The position numbers were made by a program, and so were the translations under genes. The notes under the pieces were generated by a model. It was given only the letters and a program-made list of their open reading frames with translations. It was not told where the DNA came from and did not search any database. Shown piece after piece: positions 15,646-25,199 of a DNA stretch of 64,000 nucleotides (positions are counted from its first letter, which is position 1; each line of letters opens with the position of its first letter). Origin of the DNA: JAAZPT01 sp034180455 (lineage in GTDB: Bacteria; Bacillota; Clostridia; Christensenellales; Aristaeellaceae); assembly GCA_034180455.1 (NCBI GenBank), contig JAXFOG010000033.1, positions 1 through 64,000 of the forward strand, in the 5' to 3' direction.

Positions 15646-17715
15646 ATGGCAGACTATAAGACCGCCACAATTAGGAATGTAGCATTCCTTGGCCATGGTG
15701 GCAATGGAAAAACAACCTTAGCTGAAAGTTTACTTTTTGTTTCAAATGCTTTAGATCGTCAAGGCAAGATTGAAGACGGAACGACAGTATCCGATTATGA
15801 GCCGGAAGAAATTAAACGTAAAATATCTATTAGTGCAGCAATAGCTCCAGTTGAATGGAAACAAAATAAAATCAATATTATTGATGTTCCCGGCTATTTT
15901 GACTTTGTAGGAGAGTCTGTTGGTGCGTTAAGAGTTTGCACAACTGCTGCAATCGTAATGAGTGCTCCTAACGGTATAGAAGTTGGTACAGAAAAAGCTT
16001 GGGAAGCAGCTGAAAATAACGGTAAGATTATTATAGTAAACCAAATGGATAAAGAACATGCTGATTTCGATAAGTGTGTTGAAGATCTTCGTGCAATGTT
16101 TGGTTCAAGCGTAGTTCCAATTATTTTGCCAATAGGTGCTGGAAATGAGTTTAGTGGGGTAGTAGATCTTCTACATAATAAAGCATATAAAGTTAATGGG
16201 AAAAAACGCGAAGAAATTGAATTCCCAATTGATATGCAAGAACGTATGAATGCTATTAAAGAGGAAATTACCGAAGCTGTTGCAAGTACTTCAGAAGATT
16301 TAATGGAAAAATATTTTGAAGAAGGCGAGCTATCAGGTGAGGAAATTACTAATGGCATAAAACACGGTATGTTGGATGGAACAATAGTACCTGTAGTCCC
16401 ATGCTCAGCAATTACTGGAGTAGGACTGCAGACACTTCTTGATATTTTAGTAAAATACATGCCATCTTCTGCTGGTAAAGAATTTGAAGGCGTTAACGAA
16501 AAAGGAGAGCCGACTTCACGTAAATGTGATCCTGATGCACCAACATCTGTATTTATTTTTAAAACAATTGCAGACCCATTTGTTGGAAAGCTTTCACTCT
16601 TTAAAGTTATGTCTGGAAAAGTTACTGGAAATACTACTCTTTATAATGCAAATGTTGGAAAGAGTGAAAAGATTACAAGCATATTCACATTGCTTGGTAA
16701 AAAGCAAAAAAACGTTCAAGAGCTTTATGCTGGAGATATTGGTGCATTTTCAAAGCTGCAGTTTTCAGGTACTGGTGATACATTGTGTGAAGAAGGCAAT
16801 ATAATTAAGTATCCTGAATTGATATTTCCTGAACCATGTTATAGTAGAGCTGTATATACAACAAAGCAAGGTGATGAAGATAAAGTTTTTGGTGGTCTTT
16901 ACAAGCTTGCAGACGAAGATAAAACAATAAATATCGAAAAGAATACTGAGACAACTGAAACTATCATATCTGGACAAGGATCAATGCACCTTGATGTTAT
17001 AAAACAAAGACTTAAGGATAAGTTTGGCGTAGATGCAAACTTTACTGAGCCAAAGATTCCATATAGAGAGTCTATTAGAAAAACTGTTTCATGCCAAGGA
17101 AGACATAAAAAGCAGTCTGGTGGTCATGGTCAGTTTGGTGATGTTTGGATTGAGTTTTCTCCTCTTGAGGATAGGTCAATTGATCTTGAATTTGAAGATG
17201 CTGTTGTAGGTGGAGCTGTTCCTCGTAATTTTATTCCATCAGTTGAAAAGGGATTAAGAGAAAATATTAAGCATGGTGTTCTTGCTGGTTATCCAATGTA
17301 TGGATTAAAGGCTAAACTTTATGATGGATCATATCATCCAGTTGACTCTTCAGAAATGGCCTTTAAAACTGCAGCGCGCATTGCATATAAGAAAGGCTGT
17401 AAAGATGCTTCTCCTGTAATTTTAGAGCCAGTAATGTCTGTAACTATCCTAGTACCTAATGATTATACAGGCGATGTAATGGGTGATTTAAATAAGAGAC
17501 GTGGAAGAATAATGGGAATGAATCAGCTTCATAACAAGCAAGAACTTATAGCTGAAGTCCCATTAGCAGAAATGTCACAATATGCAACTGACTTGCGTTC
17601 TATGACACAAGCGAGAGGTTCCTTCTCAATGAAGTTTGAAAGATATGAAGAAGTTCCTCAAAATGAAGCCCAAAAGATAATCGACGCAGCAGTGCTTGAG
17701 GAAGAAGAAGAATAA
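15646..17715 (+). CDS. Elongation factor G-like GTPase (EF-G2 type)
   Basis: Translational GTPase of 689 residues. The P-loop is GHGGNGKTT (residues 17-25) rather than the usual AHIDAGKTT, switch II is DVPGYFDF and the base motif is NQMDKE, marking the EF-G-like paralogue rather than canonical fusA. Domains III-V follow, with GHGQFGDVWIEFSP near residue 490 and a short acidic C-terminus. Paralogues of this type bind GTP; whether they act in translocation, ribosome recycling or stress is not settled. AGGAGG lies 7 bases before the ATG. It has no str-operon neighbours (rpsL, rpsG, tuf), which also argues for the paralogue. Confidence 0.88.
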   Translation: MADYKTATIRNVAFLGHGGNGKTTLAESLLFVSNALDRQGKIEDGTTVSDYEPEEIKRKISISAAIAPVEWKQNKINIIDVPGYFDFVGESVGALRVCTTAAIVMSAPNGIEVGTEKAWEAAENNGKIIIVNQMDKEHADFDKCVEDLRAMFGSSVVPIILPIGAGNEFSGVVDLLHNKAYKVNGKKREEIEFPIDMQERMNAIKEEITEAVASTSEDLMEKYFEEGELSGEEITNGIKHGMLDGTIVPVVPCSAITGVGLQTLLDILVKYMPSSAGKEFEGVNEKGEPTSRKCDPDAPTSVFIFKTIADPFVGKLSLFKVMSGKVTGNTTLYNANVGKSEKITSIFTLLGKKQKNVQELYAGDIGAFSKLQFSGTGDTLCEEGNIIKYPELIFPEPCYSRAVYTTKQGDEDKVFGGLYKLADEDKTINIEKNTETTETIISGQGSMHLDVIKQRLKDKFGVDANFTEPKIPYRESIRKTVSCQGRHKKQSGGHGQFGDVWIEFSPLEDRSIDLEFEDAVVGGAVPRNFIPSVEKGLRENIKHGVLAGYPMYGLKAKLYDGSYHPVDSSEMAFKTAARIAYKKGCKDASPVILEPVMSVTILVPNDYTGDVMGDLNKRRGRIMGMNQLHNKQELIAEVPLAEMSQYATDLRSMTQARGSFSMKFERYEEVPQNEAQKIIDAAVLEEEEE

Positions 17716-17719
17716 TATT

Positions 17720-17747
17720 AAAAATGTAGCCGAAAGGCTACATTTTT
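17720..17747. terminator. Bidirectional GAAA-loop terminator
   Basis: AAAAATGTAGCC and GGCTACATTTTT form a perfect 12-bp stem with a GAAA tetraloop. The stop codon of the facing glycosyltransferase (TAG on minus at 17738-17740) is inside the stem. Confidence 0.92.
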
Positions 17748-18814
17748 AATGCTTCTAAAGTATTCTTTACAACTATATTCTTATCAAATTTTTTCTCAAT
17801 ATGATTTCTTGACTCAATACCCATTTCTTGCTTTTCAGCTAATGGCAATTCAATAAATTTTTTCATAACTTCATATAGATTATTAAAGTTTTGTTTCTCA
17901 CATAAATAACCAGTTACTCCATCGATTACTGCTTCTTTGCAGCCATGAATATTACTGGTGATTATAGGCCTTGCACACGCGGCAGATTCAAGATTTGTGT
18001 TTGCCATACCTTCATGCCATGATGGCAGTATAAAACAATGACAGTCTCTTATATATGGAATAATGTTTTTTTGATATCCGTGGTATTTAAACCAATTGTT
18101 CTGAGATAACTCATTAAATTTATTTATATAGTTTTCTTCAAACTCTCCTAGAATATTTAATTCAAATACATATCCATTTTTGTTTAACATTTTAGCAGCT
18201 TCAATTAGCTCGTTAATACCTTTTTCTTTCATAATTCTAGCAATAAAAAGAAAATTTGTCTTTTTTTCTTGAGGATATGGGAGTGGAGAGTAATCAGATA
18301 GATTTACACCAGCACCATTTAGAAGTACGCTTTGATTTGATTTAATTATTTTATTATTGATAAAAAAATCTTTATTTTCGATGTTTTCAAAAAATACAAC
18401 TTCTGATTGTTTTAATGCAAATCTATACATTCTTATTACTAATGCTTTTAGAAAAGTATTATAAAATGTACTTCCAAGACCGGGAATATTTGATGCATAT
18501 CTAACTTTAAGAAGTCTTGCACATACTCCTCCATAAATATTTGGCTTTATAGTATATGTTATTATTAGATCTGGATTAGTGGCCTTAATTATTTTATAAT
18601 AATGGAAAATTAACTGAATATCTTTTAAAGGGTTTAGGCTCCTTCTTGAAAGCTTTGTTTTTATCATTTTACAGCCAATATTTTCAAAATAATCAAAATA
18701 TTGATCTTCTGGCATTGAAACAATAATTTCATTTTTTTCAAGAAGTTTATTAATAAACTCTTTTCTAAAATTATATAGGCTGGGTGCATGATTAGTCAGA
18801 ATTAAGATTTTCAT
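17738..18814 (-). CDS. Glycosyltransferase family 4 (GT-B fold)
   Basis: Sugar transferase of 358 residues. The N-terminal domain starts MKILILTNHAPSLYNFRKEF, a typical acceptor-side Rossmann strand. The C-terminal nucleotide-sugar domain contains FIARIMKEKGINELIEA near residue 193 and the E-x7-E-like motif HEGMANTNLESAACARP near residues 268-284. Likely roles are capsule, exopolysaccharide or glycolipid synthesis; donor and acceptor cannot be told. The start has AAGGAG 5 bases upstream. It is a lone gene, not in a polysaccharide cluster. Confidence 0.87.
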   Translation of the reverse strand: MKILILTNHAPSLYNFRKEFINKLLEKNEIIVSMPEDQYFDYFENIGCKMIKTKLSRRSLNPLKDIQLIFHYYKIIKATNPDLIITYTIKPNIYGGVCARLLKVRYASNIPGLGSTFYNTFLKALVIRMYRFALKQSEVVFFENIENKDFFINNKIIKSNQSVLLNGAGVNLSDYSPLPYPQEKKTNFLFIARIMKEKGINELIEAAKMLNKNGYVFELNILGEFEENYINKFNELSQNNWFKYHGYQKNIIPYIRDCHCFILPSWHEGMANTNLESAACARPIITSNIHGCKEAVIDGVTGYLCEKQNFNNLYEVMKKFIELPLAEKQEMGIESRNHIEKKFDKNIVVKNTLEALKM

Positions 18815-18923
18815 AATTGCTCCTTATAATAATCATCATATAATTATATCATAGAAAATATATTAAATAATAGTATAAATAATTTAGTTTAAAATTCCTT
18901 GGCATATAATTAAAATCTTTTAA

Positions 18924-18960
18924 CCTTCTATATAATAAAATATCAGCTATTATATAAAGG
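18924..18960. repeat. AT-rich imperfect inverted repeat in intergenic region
   Basis: CCTTCTATATAATA (18924-18937) faces TATTATATAAAGG (18948-18960) around a 10-base loop between the glycosyltransferase start and the tRNA terminator. It has no U-run. It could be a regulator site or chance in A/T-rich sequence. Nothing else is visible in 18815-18973. Confidence 0.3.
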
Positions 18961-18973
18961 AACAATAAAAAGA

Positions 18974-19007
18974 AAAATGCTTAAAAACCTTTGTTTTAAA
19001 GCATTTT
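18974..19007 (-). terminator. Terminator of tRNA-Thr (GGT)
   Basis: AAAATGCTT (18974-18982) pairs with AAGCATTTT (18999-19007), with further AAAAC/GTTTT pairing inside. On minus it continues as TCTTTTTATT. Confidence 0.75.
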
Positions 19008-19011
19008 ATAA

Positions 19012-19087
<76 letters not shown>

Positions 19088-19101
19088 AAATAACCTAATG
19101 A

Positions 19102-19130
19102 ATATTAGCATATAAATTATTTAATGTCAA
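19102..19130 (-). promoter_or_regulatory. Promoter of tRNA-Thr (GGT)
   Basis: On minus, perfect -35 TTGACA (19125-19130), 17-base spacer, -10 TAATAT (19102-19107) preceded by TGC (extended -10). Confidence 0.8.
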
Positions 19131-19186
19131 ATAAATCATTGAATATTATAAATAAAATTGTTAACATATAAAGTGAGGTGAATTTA

Positions 19187-20485
19187 ATGCAGAGAAATCC
19201 ATTAATGAATAGAGAATGTAAAATTGAATGTAATTATATAGAAAATGCATTTGCAAGTTGTTTAATTTCTACTGGTAAAACCAAGGTTATTTGTACATGC
19301 TCTATTGATCATAGTGTACCACCATTTAGAGAAGAAAAAAATCTATCCTGGCTTACAGCTGAGTATTCAATGTTGCCAGCTTCTACCGGGACAAGAAAAA
19401 AAAGAAATGGCTTAAAACAAGACAGCAGAGGTATTGAAATACAGAGACTTATTGGAAGAAGCTTAAGAGAGTGCATTGATTTAGATAGTATAGAAGGAAT
19501 TACATTTTTAATTGATTGTGATGTGATTCAAGCAGATGGGGGAACGCGTACTGCATCTATTACTGGAGCATATGTTGCACTACATTTAGCTGTTGAAAAA
19601 TTAATAAATCAAGGTGTTATCGATCACAACCCTATAAAACATCAAGTTGCCGCTATAAGTACAGGAATTGTAAACTCTGAGCTTTTAGTTGACTTATGCT
19701 ACGATGAGGATTCGAATGCAGATGTTGACTTTAATGTTGTTATGTGTGGAGACGGTAATCTTATAGAGATTCAAGGAACAGGAGAAAAAACTAATTTTTC
19801 TTTGGAAAAATTAAATGAAATTATTCTGCAGTCTCGTATTGCTATATTAAGACTTATGAATATTCAAAGAGATGCATTAAAAAAGGCAGGAGTTAAGTAT
19901 CTACCAAAATTGAATCTTATTGTTGCCAGTACAAACAAAAACAAAATTTTTGAAATAAGTACAATGCTTGAAGATAAATATAATTTATTTGGCTTGGATT
20001 TTTTAGGCTTTAATGATGAAATTATAGAAAATGGGAATACATTTCAAGAAAATTCTATAATAAAATCAGAACTAATTTCAAAAAAATATAACATTATTAC
20101 CATTGCTGATGACAGTGGATTGTCAATAGAATATTTAGGAGGGAAACCCGGAATAAAATCTGCTAGATATGGGGGAGGAAAACTTAGTAGTAAAGAAAAA
20201 AATATGCTCATACTGAAACAAATGTCAGAAGCTAAGGATAGATCTGCTCATTTTACATGCTGTATAAGCTTAGTAATTCCTGGAGAAAAAACTAAAACAT
20301 TTGTTGGTATATGTAATGGATATGTTTTAGAATCGGAAACTGGTAAAAATGGATTCGGATACGATCCTATTTTTGCCTATGAAGATGGAAGGCCGTTTGC
20401 TAGTCTTACTCCAGAAGAAAAAAACAAAGTAAGTCATAGGGGAATTGCAATAAAAAAATTAGGCGAATATTTGGAGACTATATAA
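19187..20485 (+). CDS. Fused RNase PH and XTP/dITP diphosphatase (Rph-RdgB)
   Basis: Single 432-residue protein with two enzymes. Residues about 1-238 are RNase PH, which trims tRNA 3' ends by phosphorolysis: GKTKVICTCSIDHSVPPF, WLTAEYSMLPASTGTR, IEIQRLIGRSLR and CDVIQADGGTRTASITGA are diagnostic. The first residues of usual RNase PH (RxDGR) are not recognisable. Residues about 241-432 are the RdgB/HAM1 nucleotide-pool cleaning enzyme, which hydrolyses XTP, ITP and dITP: IVASTNKNK, ADDSGLSIEYLGGKPGIKSA, NGFGYDPIF and SHRG. The ATG at 19187 follows GAGG by 8 bases; a GTG at 19178 lies within that site. It is first in a run with a phosphodiesterase and a cysteine desulfurase. Confidence 0.92.
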   Translation: MQRNPLMNRECKIECNYIENAFASCLISTGKTKVICTCSIDHSVPPFREEKNLSWLTAEYSMLPASTGTRKKRNGLKQDSRGIEIQRLIGRSLRECIDLDSIEGITFLIDCDVIQADGGTRTASITGAYVALHLAVEKLINQGVIDHNPIKHQVAAISTGIVNSELLVDLCYDEDSNADVDFNVVMCGDGNLIEIQGTGEKTNFSLEKLNEIILQSRIAILRLMNIQRDALKKAGVKYLPKLNLIVASTNKNKIFEISTMLEDKYNLFGLDFLGFNDEIIENGNTFQENSIIKSELISKKYNIITIADDSGLSIEYLGGKPGIKSARYGGGKLSSKEKNMLILKQMSEAKDRSAHFTCCISLVIPGEKTKTFVGICNGYVLESETGKNGFGYDPIFAYEDGRPFASLTPEEKNKVSHRGIAIKKLGEYLETI

Positions 20486-20486
20486 A

Positions 20487-20960
20487 ATGTTGTATGTTAT
20501 AATGTCTGATTCTCATGGGAATAAAAACAATGTAAAAAAAATTATAGAATATGCAAAAAACTCATGGAATATAGATAAATTTGTTTATCTTGGTGATGGC
20601 ATACAAGACTTTATTTCTCTTATTGACGAGGGAATTTTGCGTGAAAATGAATTCATAATGGTCAAAGGCAACTGTGATATTAATTCTAATGAAAAAAATG
20701 AATTAATATTAAAAGACGGAAACACTAAAATTCTTATTACACATGGACATAAATTTTCAGTAAAGTTTGGGTTAGAAAAAATTAGTAAAAAAGCCAAAAT
20801 GGAATCTGCTAAAATTGTACTTTTTGGTCATACTCATATTGAGACAATTAAAGAATTGGATAATATAACATTTATCAATCCTGGATCTTGCAGTACGAAT
20901 ATTCAATTTGCTCTTCTTGAGATAAATAACGGAAAACATTATGAAACACTTTTTAATTAG
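20487..20960 (+). CDS. Metallophosphoesterase of the YfcE/MJ0936 family
   Basis: Small phosphodiesterase of 157 residues with the complete di-metal motif set in order: DSHGN (8-12), GDG, GNCD, THGH and GHTH. Homologues hydrolyse artificial phosphodiesters; the natural substrate is unclear. The ATG is one base after the stop of the Rph-RdgB gene. The same pairing (rdgB followed by a yfcE-like gene) is common in Firmicutes, suggesting a shared nucleotide-related task. Confidence 0.9.
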   Translation: MLYVIMSDSHGNKNNVKKIIEYAKNSWNIDKFVYLGDGIQDFISLIDEGILRENEFIMVKGNCDINSNEKNELILKDGNTKILITHGHKFSVKFGLEKISKKAKMESAKIVLFGHTHIETIKELDNITFINPGSCSTNIQFALLEINNGKHYETLFN

Positions 20961-20968
20961 GAGTATAT

Positions 20969-22084
20969 ATGATTTATTTTGATAATGCTGCGACTACGGC
21001 TATTGATGAAAATATTTTAAATGTGATGTTGCCATATTTTAAAATATATTATGGAAATCCCAGTGCATTGCATTCTACAGGTCGTGAGGCAAAGAATGCA
21101 ATTAATGCTGCACGAAACAATATATCAAATTCAATTAACTGTGAAAAAAATGAAGTTTTTTTTGCAGCCAGTGCAAGCGAATGTAATAACATAGCCTTAG
21201 AAATACTTATCAATGCAAATAAGTCAAAAGGCAATCACATATTATGTTCAAACATTGAACATCCATCAGTGCTTAACACAGTAGAAAAATATAGAAAATA
21301 TGGGTATAAAATTGACTACGCTGAAGCAAACGATAATGGAATTGTTACAGAAAAAGAGTTGCAAGCAAAACTTAGAAACGATACATGTGTAGTGGCAATT
21401 ATGCATGTTAATAATGAAATAGGAAGCGTTCAAGACATTCAAACACTTTGTAGATTATCACATAATAATGGAAGTATGTTTTATTCTGATACTGTGCAAT
21501 CAATCGGGCATTGTAATATAGATTTTAAATCCTTTGGGTTAGACGCAATGTGCATAAGTTCACATAAAATTTATGGACCAAAGGGAATAGCATGTCTAAT
21601 TTTAAATGAAAATATAAAATATGATCCATTTATTTACGGAGGAGGACAAGAGCGAAATCTAATTTCTGGCACTGAAAATGTTCCGGGGATTGTTGCTATT
21701 TCAAAGGCTATTGAGATTGCAGTTAAAGATCAAGAAAGCAATTCAGAGTATTTAACAAAATTAAGATCCTATTTTTTGGATAAAATATCAAATATAAAAA
21801 TTCTTTTTGAATTAAATTCAGATTTAAATAATAGTGTTTCAAACATTGTAAATATTAGGCTTAATGGCAAAAGAAATGATGCTGTACTAAGTAGATTGGA
21901 TATGATGGGAATATGTGTTTCTGCTGGATCAGCTTGTTCTAGTGGAATAATAGAAAAGCATGGAACAGTTAGTAAAATAAAAAACAGCGACATAAAAGCC
22001 GCTGAAAGCATTAGAATAAGTTTTTCAAAATACAATACGTTTAAAGATATTGACTACTTGGTCAATGCATTAAATAATTTATAA
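20969..22084 (+). CDS. Cysteine desulfurase (NifS/IscS-like)
   Basis: PLP-dependent enzyme that takes sulfur from cysteine for iron-sulfur clusters or tRNA thiolation. It has 371 residues. The N-terminus MIYFDNAATTAIDENIL is the family hallmark. The PLP lysine lies in SSHKIYGPKG near residue 202, and the persulfide-carrying cysteine in SAGSACSSGI near residue 320. No iscU/nifU scaffold or thiI follows, so the acceptor is not evident. GGAG lies 5 bases before the ATG. It converges with thiN with only three bases between stops. Confidence 0.9.
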   Translation: MIYFDNAATTAIDENILNVMLPYFKIYYGNPSALHSTGREAKNAINAARNNISNSINCEKNEVFFAASASECNNIALEILINANKSKGNHILCSNIEHPSVLNTVEKYRKYGYKIDYAEANDNGIVTEKELQAKLRNDTCVVAIMHVNNEIGSVQDIQTLCRLSHNNGSMFYSDTVQSIGHCNIDFKSFGLDAMCISSHKIYGPKGIACLILNENIKYDPFIYGGGQERNLISGTENVPGIVAISKAIEIAVKDQESNSEYLTKLRSYFLDKISNIKILFELNSDLNNSVSNIVNIRLNGKRNDAVLSRLDMMGICVSAGSACSSGIIEKHGTVSKIKNSDIKAAESIRISFSKYNTFKDIDYLVNALNNL

Positions 22085-22087
22085 ATT

Positions 22088-22750
22088 TTATTGAATATCA
22101 AGTATTTCATAATTATTATTAGCAATCTCATCATAAGAAATAATTAAAATCATTCCTTTTCCAGATTGTATAATGGCTTCTGTTCCAATAGATTGATTAC
22201 TTACACCAAGGGCAAAATCATTAGTTAAATTTGCATTTTTTATCTCGTACTTTAATCCTTTAATGCATACATCATCAGTCGTATTGTCTAACGAGAATAT
22301 AGATATTGTTTTGTCTTTATCAGTTTTTTTAAAGTGAATTTTCTGATTATTTAAACAAACTGCAATAAAATTATCTGCATACAAAACAATGTTTATTTTT
22401 TGTTTTGAATATCTTGCCATCAGTTGGATATTTGCTAAAAAATGATCTGGTCTATCTCCATACCCTCCGAATATTTTAATTTTTTCAAAACCAAGATCTA
22501 TAGCTTTTCTTACAGCTAGGTCCATATCTGTTTCGTCTTTCTCAGATTTATATAATATATTGGGAATTAAGGTTTGAGGTATACTGATTGAGTCATTATC
22601 ACCGATAACATACGAAACATTATATTTCTTTGTGTCAATTTTATCATAGCCACCATCAGCACAAATTATCATATCATTTTTATGAGGGTGAAAATTTTTA
22701 AATGAAAAATCCCCAGCTCCAATGATATAACAACTATTCAATAATTTCAT
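22088..22750 (-). CDS. thiN: Thiamine pyrophosphokinase
   Basis: Makes thiamine diphosphate from thiamine and ATP. It has 220 residues. Conserved motifs are CADGG, the ATP/metal site GDNDS, ETDMDLAV and the thiamine-site GGYGDRPDHFLANI. The chosen start is the ATG at 22750 with AAGGA 10 bases upstream; a TTG at 22768 overlaps that site. The gene start overlaps the topoisomerase A-subunit gene by 17 bases, implying coupled translation. Together with thiT it forms a thiamine salvage route. Confidence 0.9.
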   Translation of the reverse strand: MKLLNSCYIIGAGDFSFKNFHPHKNDMIICADGGYDKIDTKKYNVSYVIGDNDSISIPQTLIPNILYKSEKDETDMDLAVRKAIDLGFEKIKIFGGYGDRPDHFLANIQLMARYSKQKINIVLYADNFIAVCLNNQKIHFKKTDKDKTISIFSLDNTTDDVCIKGLKYEIKNANLTNDFALGVSNQSIGTEAIIQSGKGMILIISYDEIANNNYEILDIQ

Positions 22751-25199
22751 TTTTAAATATTCCTTCAACTTCTGTTATATTATCATCAAGCACAGAAACT
22801 ATAATTGGTAATCCCTTGCCGTTTTTATTCTGAATAGGAATATCATCATTACTGATTATGCATGGATTACTTTTACTCTGTTTAATAAACAAGAAATTGT
22901 CATTATTAACAATGCGCGAAAATACAATAACTGAGCCATTACTTTCATTTTTATAGAATGAAAATAACTTTGATCCTTTAGTATTTCTTCCTTTTTGTGA
23001 AATATCTATCAGTGGTATCTGTTTTGCATATCCTTTTTCTGTAATGAGAAGTAAATTATTTTCTTTTGATAAAATTGCTTCTCCAGAGATTAGATTATCT
23101 CCATTATCAAGTTTAATTGCTGAAACACCTTTACTAGTTCTTGAAATTGATTTAATTTCATCTATACTAAACCTTAAAACATTTCCGTGCTTACTTGTAA
23201 TTAACACCTCTATACTAGAATTAGATATAAATGCATTTATCAGCATGTCATCTTTTCCAAGGTTCATAGAAATAAATTTTGACCTATTGATTAGATATTC
23301 TGATAAAGGCGATATTTTTATTATTCCCAATGATGTTATTGTTACTACACTTGATGAATTATTATATATTGAAGGGTTTATTATTGAAATAATTTTTTCA
23401 CCATGTTCAAAATTATCAATTATTGCATTGAGCATTAATCCACGATCATTCTTTTTATTTATAGTTGGCAACATACTTGCATCAATATTATAGCAATTTG
23501 CTAAGTTTGTAAAAATGAGTAACTTTTCATCACTGTTCAATGAAATAGAATCTTTAACAATGTTACTTTCATTAATATCACTCATTTTTATTTCATTAGA
23601 ATAATCTTTTTTTAAATATTTTTGCAGTTTTTCATCAGACGTATAGTCTACAATATATTCTATTACAGGCTCTTTTTCCTCTTCAATTACAATATCGGCT
23701 AATTTATCCTTCTCTATACTAGTTCGTCTTGAATCTCCATTTTTATTTTTTATTTCATCAAGTTCTTTGATTAGTAATTTCGTCAGTTGAGATTCGCTTG
23801 ATAATATAGAATTTAAATAGGAGATATCTTTTAATAACTGAGTATGTTCTTTTTCAATTGCTATCACTTCTAAATTGGTAAGCCTTTGGAGTCTCATTTC
23901 AAGTATTGCTTGAGCCTGATATTTATTCAACTCAAATCTTTCACATAATTTTGCATTGGCTATTTTGGGATTTTTTGACTCTCGAATTACCTTTATTACT
24001 TCATCAATATTTTCAAGTGCAATTAAAAAACCATCTAATATATTTAGTCTTGCTTTTGCTTTTTCAAGATCATACTCACTTCTATTAGTAAGTATGCTCT
24101 TTTGATGTTGAATATAATAAAAAATGATTTCCTTTAAATTCAATTGCTTCGGCTTTCCATCTGCAATAGCAACAATATTTACATTAAAGTTTTTCTCCAT
24201 TTTTGATTTCTTATAGAGAATAGATAGTACTTGATTTGGATCTACATCTTTTTTAGTTTCTATTACAGCTCGCATTCCATTTCTATCGCTCTCATCTCTA
24301 ATGGAGTATATTTTTCCGCTAAGAGCAGAACCTGATTCTGTAAGTTTTTGTATACCTTCAAGCATTTCTGATTTGTTTACTTGATAAGGTATTTCAGTAA
24401 TAACAATTTGAGTCCTTCCTCCTTGAGATGGCTCAAAATGAGCTCTTGCACGATTTACTATCTTACCTTTTCCAGTGGAATAAGCTTTCTTTATCTCATC
24501 GCTATCTAAAATTATTCCTGCTGTTGGAAAATCTGGGCCTTTAACATATTGCATCAACTCGTCAATTGTTATTTCTGGATTTTTTAGCATTGCAATAGTT
24601 GCGTCTATTGATTCAACAATATTATGTGGAGGAATATTGGTTGCCAAACCAACAGCTATTCCATTTGAGCCGTTGACTAATAAATTTGGAAATCTAGATG
24701 GGAGTAAATCTGGTTCTTGAAGCTCATCTTCAAAGTTTAATACAAAAGGAACAGTATTTTTTTCTATATCACTAAGCATTTCTTGGGTAAGTTGGCACAT
24801 TCTGGCCTCTGTATATCTCATTGCAGCAGGACTGTCCCCATCAATGGAACCAAAATTACCATGACCATCTACAAGAGGATATCTCATTGAGAAGTCCTGG
24901 GCCATTCTTGTAAGTGCATCATATACCGATGTATCACCATGTGGATGGTACTTTCCTAAACAATCACCTACAATTCTTGCACATTTTCTATGGGGTTTGT
25001 CAGGGGTTATTGCGAGCTCATACATAGTATACAAGATTCTTCGCTGTACTGGCTTTAATCCATCTTCAACCCTTGGTAAAGCCCTATCCAAAATAACATG
25101 CTCAGCATAAGGAATTATTGATCGATGCATTACATCTTCCAAAGCTACTTGTGTTATTTTTTCAATAATCTCATCCGAAGTCTTTTTTCTTCTACTCAT
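22734..25199 (-). CDS. parC: Type IIA DNA topoisomerase A subunit (topoisomerase IV ParC-like)
   Basis: DNA-cleaving subunit of 821 residues. The winged-helix region has GLKPVQRRILYTM (48-60) and GKYHPHGDTSVYD (82-94), and the catalytic tyrosine is Y129 in AAMRYTEAR. A coiled-coil arm (about 380-480) and a six-blade beta-propeller C-terminus follow. The canonical GyrA box (QRRGGKG) is absent from the C-terminal domain, which favours topoisomerase IV over gyrase. It overlaps the B-subunit gene by four bases. Assignment as ParC rather than a divergent GyrA is moderate. Confidence 0.85.
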   Translation of the reverse strand: MSRRKKTSDEIIEKITQVALEDVMHRSIIPYAEHVILDRALPRVEDGLKPVQRRILYTMYELAITPDKPHRKCARIVGDCLGKYHPHGDTSVYDALTRMAQDFSMRYPLVDGHGNFGSIDGDSPAAMRYTEARMCQLTQEMLSDIEKNTVPFVLNFEDELQEPDLLPSRFPNLLVNGSNGIAVGLATNIPPHNIVESIDATIAMLKNPEITIDELMQYVKGPDFPTAGIILDSDEIKKAYSTGKGKIVNRARAHFEPSQGGRTQIVITEIPYQVNKSEMLEGIQKLTESGSALSGKIYSIRDESDRNGMRAVIETKKDVDPNQVLSILYKKSKMEKNFNVNIVAIADGKPKQLNLKEIIFYYIQHQKSILTNRSEYDLEKAKARLNILDGFLIALENIDEVIKVIRESKNPKIANAKLCERFELNKYQAQAILEMRLQRLTNLEVIAIEKEHTQLLKDISYLNSILSSESQLTKLLIKELDEIKNKNGDSRRTSIEKDKLADIVIEEEKEPVIEYIVDYTSDEKLQKYLKKDYSNEIKMSDINESNIVKDSISLNSDEKLLIFTNLANCYNIDASMLPTINKKNDRGLMLNAIIDNFEHGEKIISIINPSIYNNSSSVVTITSLGIIKISPLSEYLINRSKFISMNLGKDDMLINAFISNSSIEVLITSKHGNVLRFSIDEIKSISRTSKGVSAIKLDNGDNLISGEAILSKENNLLLITEKGYAKQIPLIDISQKGRNTKGSKLFSFYKNESNGSVIVFSRIVNNDNFLFIKQSKSNPCIISNDDIPIQNKNGKGLPIIVSVLDDNITEVEGIFKNEIIE

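Noticed and set aside
15646..17715. Canonical elongation factor G (fusA)
   Set aside because: P-loop GHGGNGKTT and the absence of the str-operon context mark the EF-G-like paralogue.
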